Below are positions 11,933 through 23,141 of a DNA stretch of 64,000 nt, piece after piece. The notes beneath the pieces are model-generated. The model searched no databases. It was not told the DNA's origin and saw nothing but the letters and a program-made list of their open reading frames with translations. Each line of letters starts with the position of its first letter. Position 1 is the first letter of the stretch. The translations under genes and the position numbers were made by a program. Origin of the DNA: Vicia villosa (Eukaryota; Streptophyta; Magnoliopsida; Fabales; Fabaceae); NCBI RefSeq assembly GCF_029867415.1, contig NC_081183.1:189798061-189862060 (forward strand), in the 5' to 3' direction.

Positions 11933-12119
11933 ATGGTATCATGAGCCTTTGGTTCGAGAAAAGGGACCGTCTAAAACTTGTAGTTGAAAGTCAACGGATA
12001 CATGTAGTTGAAGAGAGTTAACGGATACATGTAGTTGAAGTCAACAGATACAAGTGTCTGTGGAAGAGAGAGCTTCCACATGGGGGGAGCATTGTGTAAG
12101 ACTCACACTTGAGGGGGAG
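11933..12119 (+). other. Leader and polypurine tract before the 3' LTR
   Basis: Begins with a primer-binding-site sequence, then three near-repeats of TAGTTGAAG followed by TCAACGGATACA-like words, and ends with TTGAGGGGGAG (12109-12119), the polypurine tract directly before the outer 3' LTR. Confidence 0.75.
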
Positions 12120-12307
12120 TGTTGAGAATCAAGTGTGAGGAAGAAGTCCCACATTGGTTAGAAAAGGGAAGAATTAACACTTTATAAGTGAGAGAACCCA
12201 CACACCTATCACCTTAAGGTTTTAGGTGGAGATGTGGTGTGTCTCTCACAAAGTGTGTCCCAAGTAAGAATGCTCCCTTGTTGACCCCCTCCGAATTGCC
12301 CCTAACA
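12120..12307 (+). repeat. 3' LTR of the chimeric Copia element
   Basis: 188 bp, one visible difference from the 5' LTR, followed by the TTGAC target duplication at 12308-12312. Confidence 0.95.
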
Positions 12308-12312
12308 TTGAC

Positions 12313-12330
12313 AACGCTAGCAAAACTTTT
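12313..12330 (+). pseudogene. ARF fragment, continuation
   Basis: NASKTF followed by TAG, in frame with VLMVGLD once the Copia element and one target duplication are removed. It matches the ARF P-loop region but with Ser in place of the Gly before Lys-Thr. From 12331 to about 12575 nothing is recognised (AT-rich). Confidence 0.7.
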
Positions 12331-12575
12331 TAGATTTCTTTTTAACATTGAAAAAATAAGGTCATTAGATAATAAAATGTTAAAATAATATTGTCTTAAT
12401 CTTGATCGTTCATTAAAACATAATGAATACTCGGATATTGATAGATTGGATTTATTTACAAACCTAAATATCTTAAAAGAAATTTATACATATCGAAAGA
12501 TAATACACTAATTGATATAATTATGTAAAAAAGTTGATTCTTTTTCAAATACATATATCGCTTATAGAATAATAC

Positions 12576-14500
12576 TTTTTTTTTATAAACAAAATTATAT
12601 TAAATCGAGTACTAGGGATACTCAACCCAATACAAAGGGAACCAACGTGTTAATAAACTTATACATTGTTCAAGAAATCTAAGGGAGAGTGCATCCAATT
12701 GTATAAAGTTGTGAATGTCTTTCTCTATTACCAGATGCCATCCAATTCCATGACACTATCTTAATATCCATCACTAAATCTTCAAGGATGCAGTTGTCAT
12801 TATCAAAGATAATGCTCTTTCTCATGATCCAAATGGACCAAAGCACAACTAGCCATAGCATGTCCATGTTCCTCCTCTTAACTTTACCAGCCAAAGCACT
12901 AATAAATTGAGTATAATGACTTCCCTCAACACCCTCCTCAACTATGTTAATTTCCAGCCAAGCAAATATTCTTCTTCACACTCTCAATGTAATGACACAC
13001 TTGAAAAATAAGTGTTCCAAGTCTTCAAAATGGTTTCCGCATAAAACGCAAGCCTTGTCTACTTCATCATGAATGATCCATCTCTTTGTCGATGTGTCTC
13101 TAGTTGCCAATATGTTGATCATCACTCTCCACCCGAAATTTTTTATTTTCGAGGGAATTCTACTCTTCCATACTCGTTGCAAAATTCCGGTTGTTTTACT
13201 AGGAATCACTTCTTCAAGATCCTTCTCTCTCAAGCCCATGTAACAACTCTTCACCGAGAAGCATCCGTCCTTGTTAGGCCACCATTTAAATGAGTCATCC
13301 GCTTCTGAATTTACGTTCATGGTAAGTAATATCTCAAATAAATCAAAAGCCTCCACTGCTATATGCGGGTCGTCCAGAACAGCATCAGCCTGCAAATGCA
13401 GGTCCCAAATCCAACCGTTTGCGCGCATACATCCCATATCGTGAATCAAACCTGTTTGCTTGGTGCAACAGTTGAACAACCCGGGAAAAGTGAGTTGGAG
13501 TGGATACACGCCATTCCATTTGCTATGCCAGAATAGCACTAAATTTCCTGCACCCACAGTAAAAGAAATGTTACTTGCAAAACAATCAGAAACGTTAGTT
13601 TTAACAAAACTTGCCGCTATCATATCATTCCACCAAACTAAGTTTTTTCGTTTTGTTTTGAACTCCTTGCCCATCATCACAGCGTGTTCTATGTTACCAT
13701 ATCTTGCACTCAAAATTTGTCTCCAAATAGAACCATCCTCCTTTAAGACTCTCCATTTCCACTTACAAAGTAGTGCTTTGTTGAAATATCCAATATTTCT
13801 TATGCCAAGACCACCTTCATCTTTTGGTTTACACACATTATGCCAGCTCACCCAACTAATACACTTTTTCTCCTCTTTGCCACACCATAAAATTCTGCTC
13901 TGGATTTTAATCAATTCTTTTATGATTTTGACAGGGGCTCTATAGAATGACATATTATAGATTAATATACTTGATAGCACTATGTCATTCGCGAATTGCA
14001 GCAACAATACTTCAGTTTCTTCGTTCAACTTGTACCCTTCAAAACAGCCCTCCTCTGTAGCTTTTTGAAATAATCCAGTAAGTCCTTCCGCTATCAATGT
14101 AAATAAGAAAGGTGATAGGGGATCACCTTGCCTTAATCCCCTTTCAACCATAAAGTCTTCGGTTGGGCTACCGTTAACCAAAATAGACATGGAACTATTA
14201 AAAATGCATGCTTCCATCCATTTGCACCACTTTGAACCAAAGCCAAATTTGGTAACCAACATTCGCAAGTAATTCCAATTGACGCAATCATAAGCTTGTT
14301 GGAAATCCACCTTAAATATAAAGCACTATTTCTTCTCCTTAGTAGCATGGTCGATAATTTCATTAAGTGCCAATACTCCATCTAGAATTTGTCTTCTTAG
14401 AACAAAAGCAGTTTGAGTTGGTGAAATAATGCCATCAAGAACTTTTTTTAATTTGTTGGTGAGAATTTTAGACAAGATTTTGTATAGGCAGTCGATTCAT
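12576..14500 (-). mobile_element. L1-type LINE, 5'-truncated, with an internal deletion
   Basis: A poly(T) run at 12576-12584 marks the 3' end of a minus-strand LINE. The reverse transcriptase reads DCLYKILSKILTN near 14480, then DFQQAYDCVNW and GLRQGDPLSPFLF, and reaches the catalytic region as LLQFANDIVL (usual FADD). Right after this a large block is lost and the reading jumps to a zf-RVT domain (SRILWCGKEEKKCISWVSW to CVLCGNHFEDLEHLFFKC). A short tail ORF (12679-12894) follows. A stop after KEKK at about 14320 also breaks it. I found no convincing target duplication. Confidence 0.88.
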
Positions 14501-14754
14501 GTAAGTGTTACTTCTGCATAATGTATTTTTTTTAATTAAAATTAATAAAATTTTATCTAAAATCAATAATGTCTCAACAAAGATTAAATGAGTTATCTTT
14601 ATCATCTATTGAAAAAAATTATAAGAAATCGATTATGATAATTTAATAAACGGGTTTGCATCTCAAAATACTCGAAAAATAAATTTTATTTAAATTATTT
14701 ATATAAAAAATATATATTTTAAAAACGCTCAGTTCTTATAATTTGCTTTAGGCC

Positions 14755-15600
14755 TCAATATTGGTTGAGATGGGCCTGTTTGCTCCCTGCAAAATAAGAA
14801 TCAGAGAAGCCTACTAAGCTACATTCGCTATCTTTGGGGAACCAAAGACCATGATAGTATATTTTGTTAAGATACCTCATAATTCTTTTAACGATCTTAA
14901 AGTGAGAATCTTTAGGTGACACTTGAAATCTAGCGTACATGCACAGACTTAACATGACACCAGATCTACTTTTTGTTAAATAAAGTAGAGATCCAATTAC
15001 ACCTTCATACTTCGTGATCTCTATCTCTAATATATGTTCATCTTTATCAATTAGCAAGTTGGAATCCATTGGTGTAGATTTTATTTTGGAATTCCTCATT
15101 TCATATTTTTTTAGTAACTCCAAGAAATACTTCATTGGACTTATGAAAGTGTCACTTTCCATTTCCTCATAGTCGATGCCTTCAGCTTGATTGTATCCTT
15201 ATAATTATGTCATTTTCATCAAGTTTGTTTTGAAAAACCCATATGGTACCATTGATTATTTTATTTTGAGGATGAGGGACAAGACCTCATACGTCATTTC
15301 TCTTAATTAGTTGAACTCTTCTTACATAGCAATGAGCTAACCTTCATCATTCAAAGCAACATTGGTGTCTTTTGGTTCAATCTGTGAGATGAATGAGGAA
15401 TAATTATAAAAAATTATTAACTTGAGAACGTGTATTTACACAATTTTTAATGGCTCCTAGAATGTTGTCCAACAGATGGTCTTCCGCAACTATCCAATTT
15501 TGAGGAAGCTTTGTTGAGGTCTCTTGTTTATCATCCTCTTGTTCGCTTTACTTTTTATTCTCTTTAATATCCTTAATTTTTGGAGGATCCCGTTTTAGTT
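14755..15600 (-). pseudogene. Sire/Maximus-type Copia pol remnant, RT core deleted
   Basis: On the minus strand the order is: the linker before reverse transcriptase (NWIVAEDHLLDNILGAIK near 15480), the RT start (NGTIWVFQNKLDEND near 15230), then directly the RNase H-proximal part (SPMKYFLELLKKYEM, GVIGSLLYLTKSRSG, RIMRYLNKIYYHGLW). The central palm with its YVDD motif is missing and several stops occur. It is a dead fragment with no visible LTRs. Confidence 0.82.
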
Positions 15601-16114
15601 TGTCATCCTTGATTAAATCTTTTGTCAACACACCTAAAGCATCAAAATTAAAAAAAAATATATATATCTTTCCCTGTCTATTGGGGTCTTATTTCATCAA
15701 AATATACTTGCACAAACATTTCAACAATAAATGTTCTACTATTAAGGAATACCTTAGAAAAATTATATCATCAACTTTAGCTTCAAACATGTCTAAATGT
15801 CATTACCATTGTTTAAAATAAAGCATCTGCAGTCGAAAAACATGAAAATATCTCTAAAAAAAAGATGTCAAATCAAAGTTGATTGTATGGATATAACTTC
15901 CACAAGAATTTTATCTTAAAATCAAAGACACGAACAAGATGTAAAGTGTGGTGGTTGATCTTCTTTCACAATTATGATCAGAGACTGATGCGAAAAGTAT
16001 TATAGAGACACCTCTTGAAGATTCTTTTCCAAATGGTCGATTGTTCGCACTCACCTAAATAAACATGTCATGTTAGCATCCAATGTTCAAATTAAGACCA
16101 TTTGATGTTGATTA
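15601..16114. other. Intergenic, nothing recognised
   Basis: AT-rich DNA. A 73-codon open frame at 15600-15821 (+) shows no family features and I leave it uncalled. Confidence 0.5.
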
Positions 16115-16362
16115 CTCCCTCTGTTTTAAAATGACTGTTGTTTTAACAAATAAAATTTATTTTAAAATGAATGTCATTATTAATTTTCAATGTTAAAATG
16201 ATTGGTAGTTTACCAAATATGTTATTTAATTATTACTCTATAAAATATTTCCTACACATTCAAAAAAGTTTTAGTAAAAGTAGAATGTCTTATCATAATA
16301 TTATTATATTCATTAATTTATGTTAAAAACAATAAACGATATTCATTTTAAAACGGAAAGAG
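16115..16362. mobile_element. Stowaway-like MITE
   Basis: A 248-bp element with termini CTCCCTCTGTTTTAAAATGA and, inverted, CTCTTTCCGTTTTAAAATGA, flanked by TA dinucleotides. This is the classic Stowaway (Tc1/mariner) end and target site. Confidence 0.85.
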
Positions 16363-17108
16363 TATAAAGTATTTCAAAATTTATGTGGCAATATACACTA
16401 ATAACCTAACTATTTTGACACCTTGAACCCTTACAAGACATCTATATAACAATGACTATAGGATAAAATGTACTAGTACTTCTTTTTTTATTGGATTAAA
16501 CTTCTTAACTCTCCTTAAGTTTTTATTAGTTTTAACATTAGAGTAAAATCGTCTTGCATCGCATCTTAACAATTTCTTGTTGTCAATTATTCTTATAATA
16601 TTATGATTGCAAATAAAATCAATTAAAAAATTGAGTAAATCAAAATCACATTTAATTAAACTAGATCAAATTTAATATATTTTATTAAAAAAACTCACTC
16701 AAATTGAACAAAACTAATATTCTAATCTAAATTGCATTAAAAACACTCTTTAATAATAACCCCACGGGTCAAACAAAAATAAAGGCAGTCTTTTCTATAA
16801 AAAAAAAAAGTTTATTTAAAGCATATCCAAAATAAATAGAGTAAATACAAGGAAGCATCCCAAGAAAGAGAAGACTATAGTACTAGTATTTGAAATTCAA
16901 ATGATTCCCGGTTGGACCAGTGACTCTAATTCAATGTTGTGGTTGTTGGCATCTATTTACCTTTTTGACTATCTGTCCCAGGTTCCGTCTTCAACTTCAA
17001 GACTGTCCCCTACAGGGACCACACTACACTCCCACAGTCAATATTCAATCACCTTGAACATCGTGTCAATCACTCTAATTTATTCTCATCTATTCTTCGT
17101 ATCAGATA
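16363..17108. other. Intergenic, nothing recognised
   Basis: No domain or repeat family is recognised. An 80-codon open frame near 16901-17140 runs into the next MITE and is probably chance. Confidence 0.5.
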
Positions 17109-17360
17109 CTCTCTCCGTTTTTTATTATAAGTTGTTTTAGACTTTTCACATAAATTAAAAAAAATAATAATTGTTGTATGAAAATGAGAAATTATGAAAG
17201 TTTTTACAAAATTATTCTTCATTAATGACTTATTGGAATTGTAAATATTTAAGGATATAATAGAAAAAATAGCATTAATTATTCATTGAAATTGTAAAAC
17301 GACTTATATTTAAATATAAATTTTTTTCTCAAAACGACTTATAATAAAAAACAGAAGGAG
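17109..17360. mobile_element. Stowaway-like MITE
   Basis: A 252-bp element with termini CTCTCTCCGTTTTTTATTAT and, inverted, CTCCTTCTGTTTTTTATTAT, flanked by TA. Same class as the element at 16115, but a different subfamily. Confidence 0.85.
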
Positions 17361-18015
17361 TACATTAATTATTCGATATTTCTTCCATTTCGTATTCAAT
17401 AATCAGTTATTTAAGTATTTTTTATATGCTGTTATCAGATATATTAATTATTCAAAGTATTTAATACAGTCAAACTAGATCTATTGGTTATTCATTATTA
17501 TTATTAGATATACTAATTATTTAATATATTTAATTTAATAAGACTCATTGCACGTGGGAACAACAAAGTTACACTACTGCTCCAACGTGAACCCGTGCTT
17601 TCTCACAACACACACACCAACAAAATATTTTGTTGTTCTTCTCTCAAGAAAATGAAACTTTTTTTATGCTATTTTGTTCATGTGGGTAATCTTTGATTGA
17701 TGATGATATCTTACTTTTTCAAGAGCTTGAAGAAGAAGAATGAATGAATGCTTTGGTGTTAGTGAACAAGACTCAATCATGTCATAGTTGATGAATAAGC
17801 AATAAGCAAGTTTATACTTTTTTGACCATAGAAAGTGTGTTAGAAAAAGCAAAAGCTAATAACTTTGTCCCTTTGACAGCATTTTCATTCAACCTTCCTT
17901 TTCTTTCCCACACGCTTCTTATCCTTACACACACCTTTCTAACTCCCTCTCTCTCTTCATCAAACACAATTTTTCTTCAAAAGGGTATTCAACATTCAAC
18001 ATTTAACATTCAACA
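17361..18015 (+). promoter_or_regulatory. Upstream region of the U-box gene
   Basis: AT-rich to about 17540. A G-box core CACGTG lies at 17551-17556. Pyrimidine-rich, leader-like DNA follows (CTCCCTCTCTCTCTTC near 17942), then a triplicated ACATTCAACA word just before the start codon. The G-box suggests bZIP or bHLH control, but this is inference. The exact transcription start is not visible. Confidence 0.45.
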
Positions 18016-19311
18016 ATGCCTTCCTATGATGCTTTGATGGGTTTTGAAACATCTTTCAAAGGTTGTGTTTTTAGTGTATTGGATAGTGAGAAACTGGATC
18101 TGAAGTTGTTGATTGAAGAGATGGATTCAATTGATGTTCCATCCGTTTTCATTTGTCCAATTTCACTTGAGCCAATGCAAGAGCCTGTGACTCTTTGCAC
18201 TGGTCAAACCTACGACAGATCCAACATCCTTAAATGGTTTTCACTTGGTCACAAAACATGTCCAACAACAATGCAAGAGCTTTGGGATGAATCAATCACA
18301 CCCAACAACACTCTCAAACACTTGATCCTCACTTGGTTCTCACACAAGTACTTGGAAATGAAGAAGAAGCTTGAAGATGTTGAAGGAAGGGTTTTGGAAA
18401 CATTGGAGACACTTAAGAAGGTGAAGGGTCAAAGTAGAGTGAAAGCTCTTAAGGATCTTAGGAAACTTGTTGTTTCTCATGTTTGTGCAAGAAAAACATT
18501 GTTGGAAAATGGTGGGGTTGGTTTGGTTTCATCTTTGTTAGGTCCTTTTACTTCACATGTTGTTGGTTGTGAAGCTATAGGTATCATTGTGAATTTGGAT
18601 TTGAGTTCGGATTTCAAGAGAAAGAATCTTATGCATCCATCCAAAGTTTCATTGATTGTTGATATCATGAATGAAGGAACTATTGAAACAAAGATGAATT
18701 GTGCTAAATTGATTCAAATGTTGTTAATGGAAGAACAAGAACAAGAAACCAAGATTGAGATTGTGTCAAGTTTGAGTCTTTTGGTTGGATTATTAAGATT
18801 GGTGAGAGACAAGAAACATCAAAAAGGGATCTTAATTGGTCTCACATTGATTAAAAAAGTACTATCTTGTCATGAATCAATAAGAACTTCAATGATAAGC
18901 ATAGGAGCAATACCTCAATTGATAGAGATTTTACCAAGTTTGAACAATGAGTGTTTGGAGATAGCACTTTATATATTGGAGATATTGTCAACACTTGAGG
19001 AAGGGAAATTGGCATTGAAAGAGTGTCCAAACATTATACCAAATGTGGTGAAGATGTTGATGAGAGTCTCAGAAAATTGTACACAATTCGCGTTGTCGAT
19101 TTTGTGGGCTATTTACAAACTTGCACCAGAAGAATGTGCTTCAAAGGCTGTGGAAGCTGGATTGGCTTCAAAATTGTTGCTTGTGATTCAGAGTGGTTGT
19201 AATCCAGTTTTGAAACAGATGTCTTCTGAGTTTTTGAAAATGTGTAGTGTGAATTATTCTACTAGTAGTATTTTTATTTCTAAGTGTATGCTTACCACTA
19301 CTATACAATGA
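18016..19311 (+). CDS. PUB30/31-like: U-box / ARM-repeat E3 ubiquitin ligase, PUB30/PUB31 type
   Basis: A single uninterrupted frame of 431 codons. The ATG at 18016 gives MPSYDALMGF. A short variable N-terminus leads to LIEEMDSIDVPSVF. The U-box spans about residues 46-120, with ICPISLEPMQEPVTL, CTGQTYDRSNILKWF and CPTTMQEL. The rest is an alpha-helical ARM-type region whose motifs (RKTLLENGGV, SLLGPFTSH, LMRVSENCTQFALSILW, KLAPEEC, LLLVIQSGCNPVLKQ) and C-terminus (FISKCMLTTTIQ) follow Arabidopsis PUB30 and PUB31 along the full length. U-box ligases bind an E2 enzyme and ubiquitinate targets held by the ARM repeats. PUB30 is linked to salt-stress responses in Arabidopsis; that role is not shown here. 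Length and lack of introns fit the family, and no damage is seen. Confidence 0.95.
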   Translation: MPSYDALMGFETSFKGCVFSVLDSEKLDLKLLIEEMDSIDVPSVFICPISLEPMQEPVTLCTGQTYDRSNILKWFSLGHKTCPTTMQELWDESITPNNTLKHLILTWFSHKYLEMKKKLEDVEGRVLETLETLKKVKGQSRVKALKDLRKLVVSHVCARKTLLENGGVGLVSSLLGPFTSHVVGCEAIGIIVNLDLSSDFKRKNLMHPSKVSLIVDIMNEGTIETKMNCAKLIQMLLMEEQEQETKIEIVSSLSLLVGLLRLVRDKKHQKGILIGLTLIKKVLSCHESIRTSMISIGAIPQLIEILPSLNNECLEIALYILEILSTLEEGKLALKECPNIIPNVVKMLMRVSENCTQFALSILWAIYKLAPEECASKAVEAGLASKLLLVIQSGCNPVLKQMSSEFLKMCSVNYSTSSIFISKCMLTTTIQ

Positions 19312-19916
19312 AAAATATGAAATTTTGTTCATAGGTTCATGTCATGTATACAGCTAAATTTTGTTCATATGTTTGTGAAATTCAGATTTTTTTTTGGTCC
19401 TTTTGATGTTGTATATGAAGTTGGTGATTCATAGATGTTGTTTGAGATAGAAATTGTTGGATGTTGAATTGTGAAATTATAAAAATTGATATTTTGTTGG
19501 TTTAATTCCCTTTGCTATTTTTCTTCCTAAATGAAATGGTGTTGTTTTTGAAGATGAATTTGAAATTTCGGGAAAATAGATTGTGGGCTAGTGTTTTCAG
19601 TTTGTTTTGAAATTTCTTGTAGACATTGTGGTGGCGATATTTAACTTTGGGCACTTCAGTTTGGTTGTTGGTTTAAGGGTATCTACGGGTAGTTCTTGCA
19701 TAAATTTCTAAAGTATTTGTCAGCAATTGTGTGCATGTGTCCCACTCTGACTAACTATCGCCTGAGGAATTCGCAATCTCATATGGAAATAGGTGCTCTC
19801 CAGCAAAAATTTCATCGGTGGTAATTCAGTCTATATTTCATCTGGATTGGATCCTCTCTTTCATTATTCTCTTTTTTCCTATCCTAACTCTTTAATCATG
19901 TTGCCGTCAATATAAT
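19312..19916. other. 3' flank of the U-box gene
   Basis: T/G-rich 3'-UTR-like DNA to about 19700. After this comes DNA of unknown origin that runs into the Copia gag reading. No LTR or primer site was found for the element that follows. Confidence 0.45.
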
Positions 19917-21125
19917 TTGTCAAGATCTGCTAATCTGAATTCAGTTCTAGTTCTTCATGAGACAAATTTCAAGGACTCGAAAGAGAACATGGAAATTGTT
20001 CTTGGATGCATGAATCTTGAGCTTGCATTAAGAACGGAGCAACTAGGTTCTCTTATGGAATCTAGTACCTATGAACAGAGGAAAGATTATGAGAAGTGAG
20101 ATTGCTCCAATCTCATGGGTCTCATGACCATTAAGCGCGACTAGGGATGACAATGGGCAGGGTACTATAATACTCGTCCCCATATTCGCGGTTTGAAAAA
20201 AATCCACGTACACAAGTCCATACCCGCATGGGCACCAATACTCATACCGTATCTGTTTACCTGTGTTTGTAGTAAAATTAAATCGATTAATTACAAAATA
20301 TCATATAATTTTAAAATTTTAACGCTATTAAAAAAATTATGGAAGTTATTGTTGAGTTAAGAAATAAATAATTATTTTTATTAAAATGCGTAATAGTTTA
20401 ATATACCCATGCCCGTAGTCGTACCATATAGGTACCTCAATACTCATACTCGTAGCCATATTTATTTTACGAGTTTTTCCCTAATCATTATGGACATTTT
20501 TTGTGGGTACCCATTGGGTCTGGGCCAAATTGCAATCCCTAAGCGCGAAATTCTTAAGGTCTTTAGGGGTACTATATCGGAAGATATAACAAATGACAAA
20601 AATAAATTCTTACTGAGATTGAAAAGCGCTTTAAGAAAAGAGATAAGGCAGAAACAAGTACTCTTGTTCAGAACTTGATTTCCATGAAGTATCAAGGCAA
20701 ATGAAATATACGGGAATATATTATGGGCATGTCAAACATTATTTCCAAACTTAAGGTACTAAAGCTTGAGCTATCTGAAGACTTGCTCATTCATTTAGTA
20801 TTATTTTATCTTTCTTCACAATTCAGTCATTTTAAGATATCTTATAATTGTCAAAAGGAGAAATAGTCTCTTAATGTGCTCATTTCATTTTGTGTGCAAG
20901 AATAGGAAAGGATGGAGTAAGATAAGACAAAAAATGCTCATTTTGTTGGCACCTCTAAGGACAAAGGAAAAAGGAAGAAAACTAATGAGCCCAAGAATGA
21001 AGCTGTAAATGTTCCAGCACAAAAGAAACAAAAACAGGATAATAATTGTTTCTTTTGCAAAATGTCTAGACATGTGAAAAATAAATGTTCCAAATATCAC
21101 GCTTGGCGTGCAATGAAAGGTACAT
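19917..21125 (+). pseudogene. Copia gag remnant
   Basis: The reading is ANLNSVLVLHETNFK, NMEIVLGCMNLELALRTEQ, then MGLMTIKR. After the MITE it continues EILKVFRGTISEDITN, LISMKYQ and LKLELSEDLL in shifted frames, ending with the zinc knuckle CFFCKMSRHVKNKC near 21050. This is a common plant Copia gag. Confidence 0.85.
20141..20540. mobile_element. Non-autonomous hAT element (400 bp) in gag
   Basis: Flanked by an identical 8-bp duplication AAGCGCGA (20133-20140 and 20541-20548). The ends are CTAGGGATGACAATGGG and, inverted, AGGGATTGCAATTTGG, with TACCCGC/GGGTACCC sub-terminal words. Removing it rejoins the Copia gag reading. Confidence 0.88.
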
Positions 21126-22766
21126 TTCTTTTCATTTTAGATCAATTTAGCTTCAATACCTATAAACACTTGCTGGTTAGACTCAAGGGCAACTACTGAC
21201 ATCAATGTTTCAATGCAAGGTTTCCTGAAATATCTGAAGCCAAATGATGTTGAAAGACACATCTATGTTAGAGATGGAAAGTCAGTGGAGGTGGAAGCTA
21301 TAGGGGATTTTAGATTATTATTATGTATTGGATTTTATTTGGATTTGAAAGACACTTTTGTGGTACCGTCATTTAGATGGAATTTAATTTCAGATTATGT
21401 GTGTTCATTTCAAAACAATATGTTCAATTTGTCTTTTAATTCAAATGTTGTCGGAATTGGTTCAATTATGAATCATGATAATATAATTTTGCTTGAAACA
21501 ATAGCTACCTATGGCTAATCCTTAAATGTGGAATCACATGGTACTAAGTGTAAATTTCATAATAATAATTCAACAACATTATGGCACAAGCATCTAGGTC
21601 ACATCTCTAAAAATAGAGTTGGACGACTAGTGTTTGGTGGAATTTTAGATTCCATTGACTTAACAAACTTTGATATTTGTGTTAAATGCCTTAAAGGAAA
21701 ACAAACCAAACAAACAAAATTAGTGCATATATAAAGCTACAAATGTCTTAGAATTAATACATACAAACATTTATGAACCATTACCACACCTTCTTGAAAT
21801 GGTCAACAATACTTATATCATTCACAGACGATTATTCTAGATATGCAAACATATTTCTTATACATGAAAAGTCTCAATCGTTGTATATGCTCAAATCATT
21901 TAAGACCGAAGTTTAGAATTAACTCAACAAAAGAATTAAGAAAGTCAAATCTGACTGTGGCGGTGAATATTACAGTAGATATGACAGTTCAAGTGAACAA
22001 CGTCTGGGGTCTTTTGCTAATTACCTAGACTAAACCGGACTCTTAAGGATATGGTAAGGAGTATGATTTGCCATTCTACCTTGCCATAGTCATTCTAGGG
22101 AAAGACGATAAATACTGCAACTTACATTATAAATAGAGTACAAACAAATGCAGTTGCCAACTGGGCAAAAACCTAGTCTGAAACATTTTCACGTATGGGG
22201 ATGTCCAGCTCAGGCAAAGGTCAAATGAAAAAGAAATTGGACTCCCGAACAGTGAGCGGCTAATTTATTGGTTATTCTGGAAGATCTAGAGGCTACAAAT
22301 TTTAGGATCCCAACTTAAAATCAATTTTTGAGACGGGGACAACCACATTCTTTGAGGATATTGAGTTTGGGGGGAAGAATAAGGTTAGAGACTTTGTTTT
22401 AGGGGAAGAATCGATAACAATTCCAGAATTGATTGATATAATTGCTTTTGATCAAGCAAGTATGGAACCCCCACAAGATATTGTTGAATTTCCTTCTACT
22501 CGAGATGATTAAGTAATTCATGAAGAACAAACTCAAAATTCTCAAGAACAAGTGTAACAAGAACAAATACATTTCCGAAGATCCACTGGAGAAAGGAGAA
22601 ATATTATTTCGGATGATTACATAGTCTTTCTCCAAGAACTTAAGGAAAATAATGGTATAACGAAAGATGATTCAATCAACTTCCGCCAAGTCATAGAGGA
22701 TTCCAACTCTAAAAAAGTGGATTGAAGCAACGAAGGGGGAGCATAAGTTGATGCAAGACAATAAAG

Positions 22767-23106
22767 TTTGGGAACTTGTCTCGTTACTAGAAGGTGTGAT
22801 AGCCCATTGGTTGCAAATGGATTTTTAAGACCAATTGAGATTCTAACGATAATGTGGAGAGGTATAAGGCTCGTCTTGTGGATAAAGGTTATACTCAAAA
22901 GGAAGGGGTTGACTTTAAACAGATTTTCTCCCTGGTTTCATCGAAAGACTCTTTTAGAACAATCATGGCTCTTGTTGCACATTATGATTCAAAACTTCAT
23001 CAAATGGATGTCAATACAAAATTCCTCAATGAAAAAATTGATGAAACAATCTATATGACTCAAAGAATATGGTTTGCAAATTGACAAAAATCCATTTATG
23101 GACTAA
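22767..23106 (+). repeat. Tandem duplication of an RT segment, copy A
   Basis: From TTTGGGAACTTGT to CTTTATGGACTAAAG-like sequence. Copy B (23107-23141 plus 25249-25590) repeats it with about 90-95% visible identity. TAAAG stands before both copies, so a short shared word may have guided the duplication. Copy A lacks about 38 bp that copy B keeps near 25510. Confidence 0.85.
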
Positions 23107-23141
23107 AGTTTGGGAACTTGTTTCGTTTCTAGAAGGCGTGA

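Larger units (their letters stand above)
3949..12307 (+). mobile_element. Copia LTR retrotransposon, chimeric, with nested hAT
   Basis: Identical-length 188-bp LTRs (TGTTGAG...CTAACA) at 3949-4136 and 12120-12307 differ at one base that I could see. They are flanked by a 5-bp duplication TTGAC (3944-3948 and 12308-12312), so this is one insertion event. Inside are a primer-binding site, gag, protease, integrase, reverse transcriptase and RNase H in Copia order. A hAT transposon (7916-11141) splits RNase H. A second, unrelated LTR with its own primer site (11479-11940) lies before the polypurine tract. Gag-pol carries an internal deletion and two stop codons, so it cannot encode its own proteins. 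Confidence 0.93.

Noticed and set aside
13069..13945. Plus-strand frames of 74 and 161 codons
   Set aside because: Antisense shadows of the minus-strand LINE.
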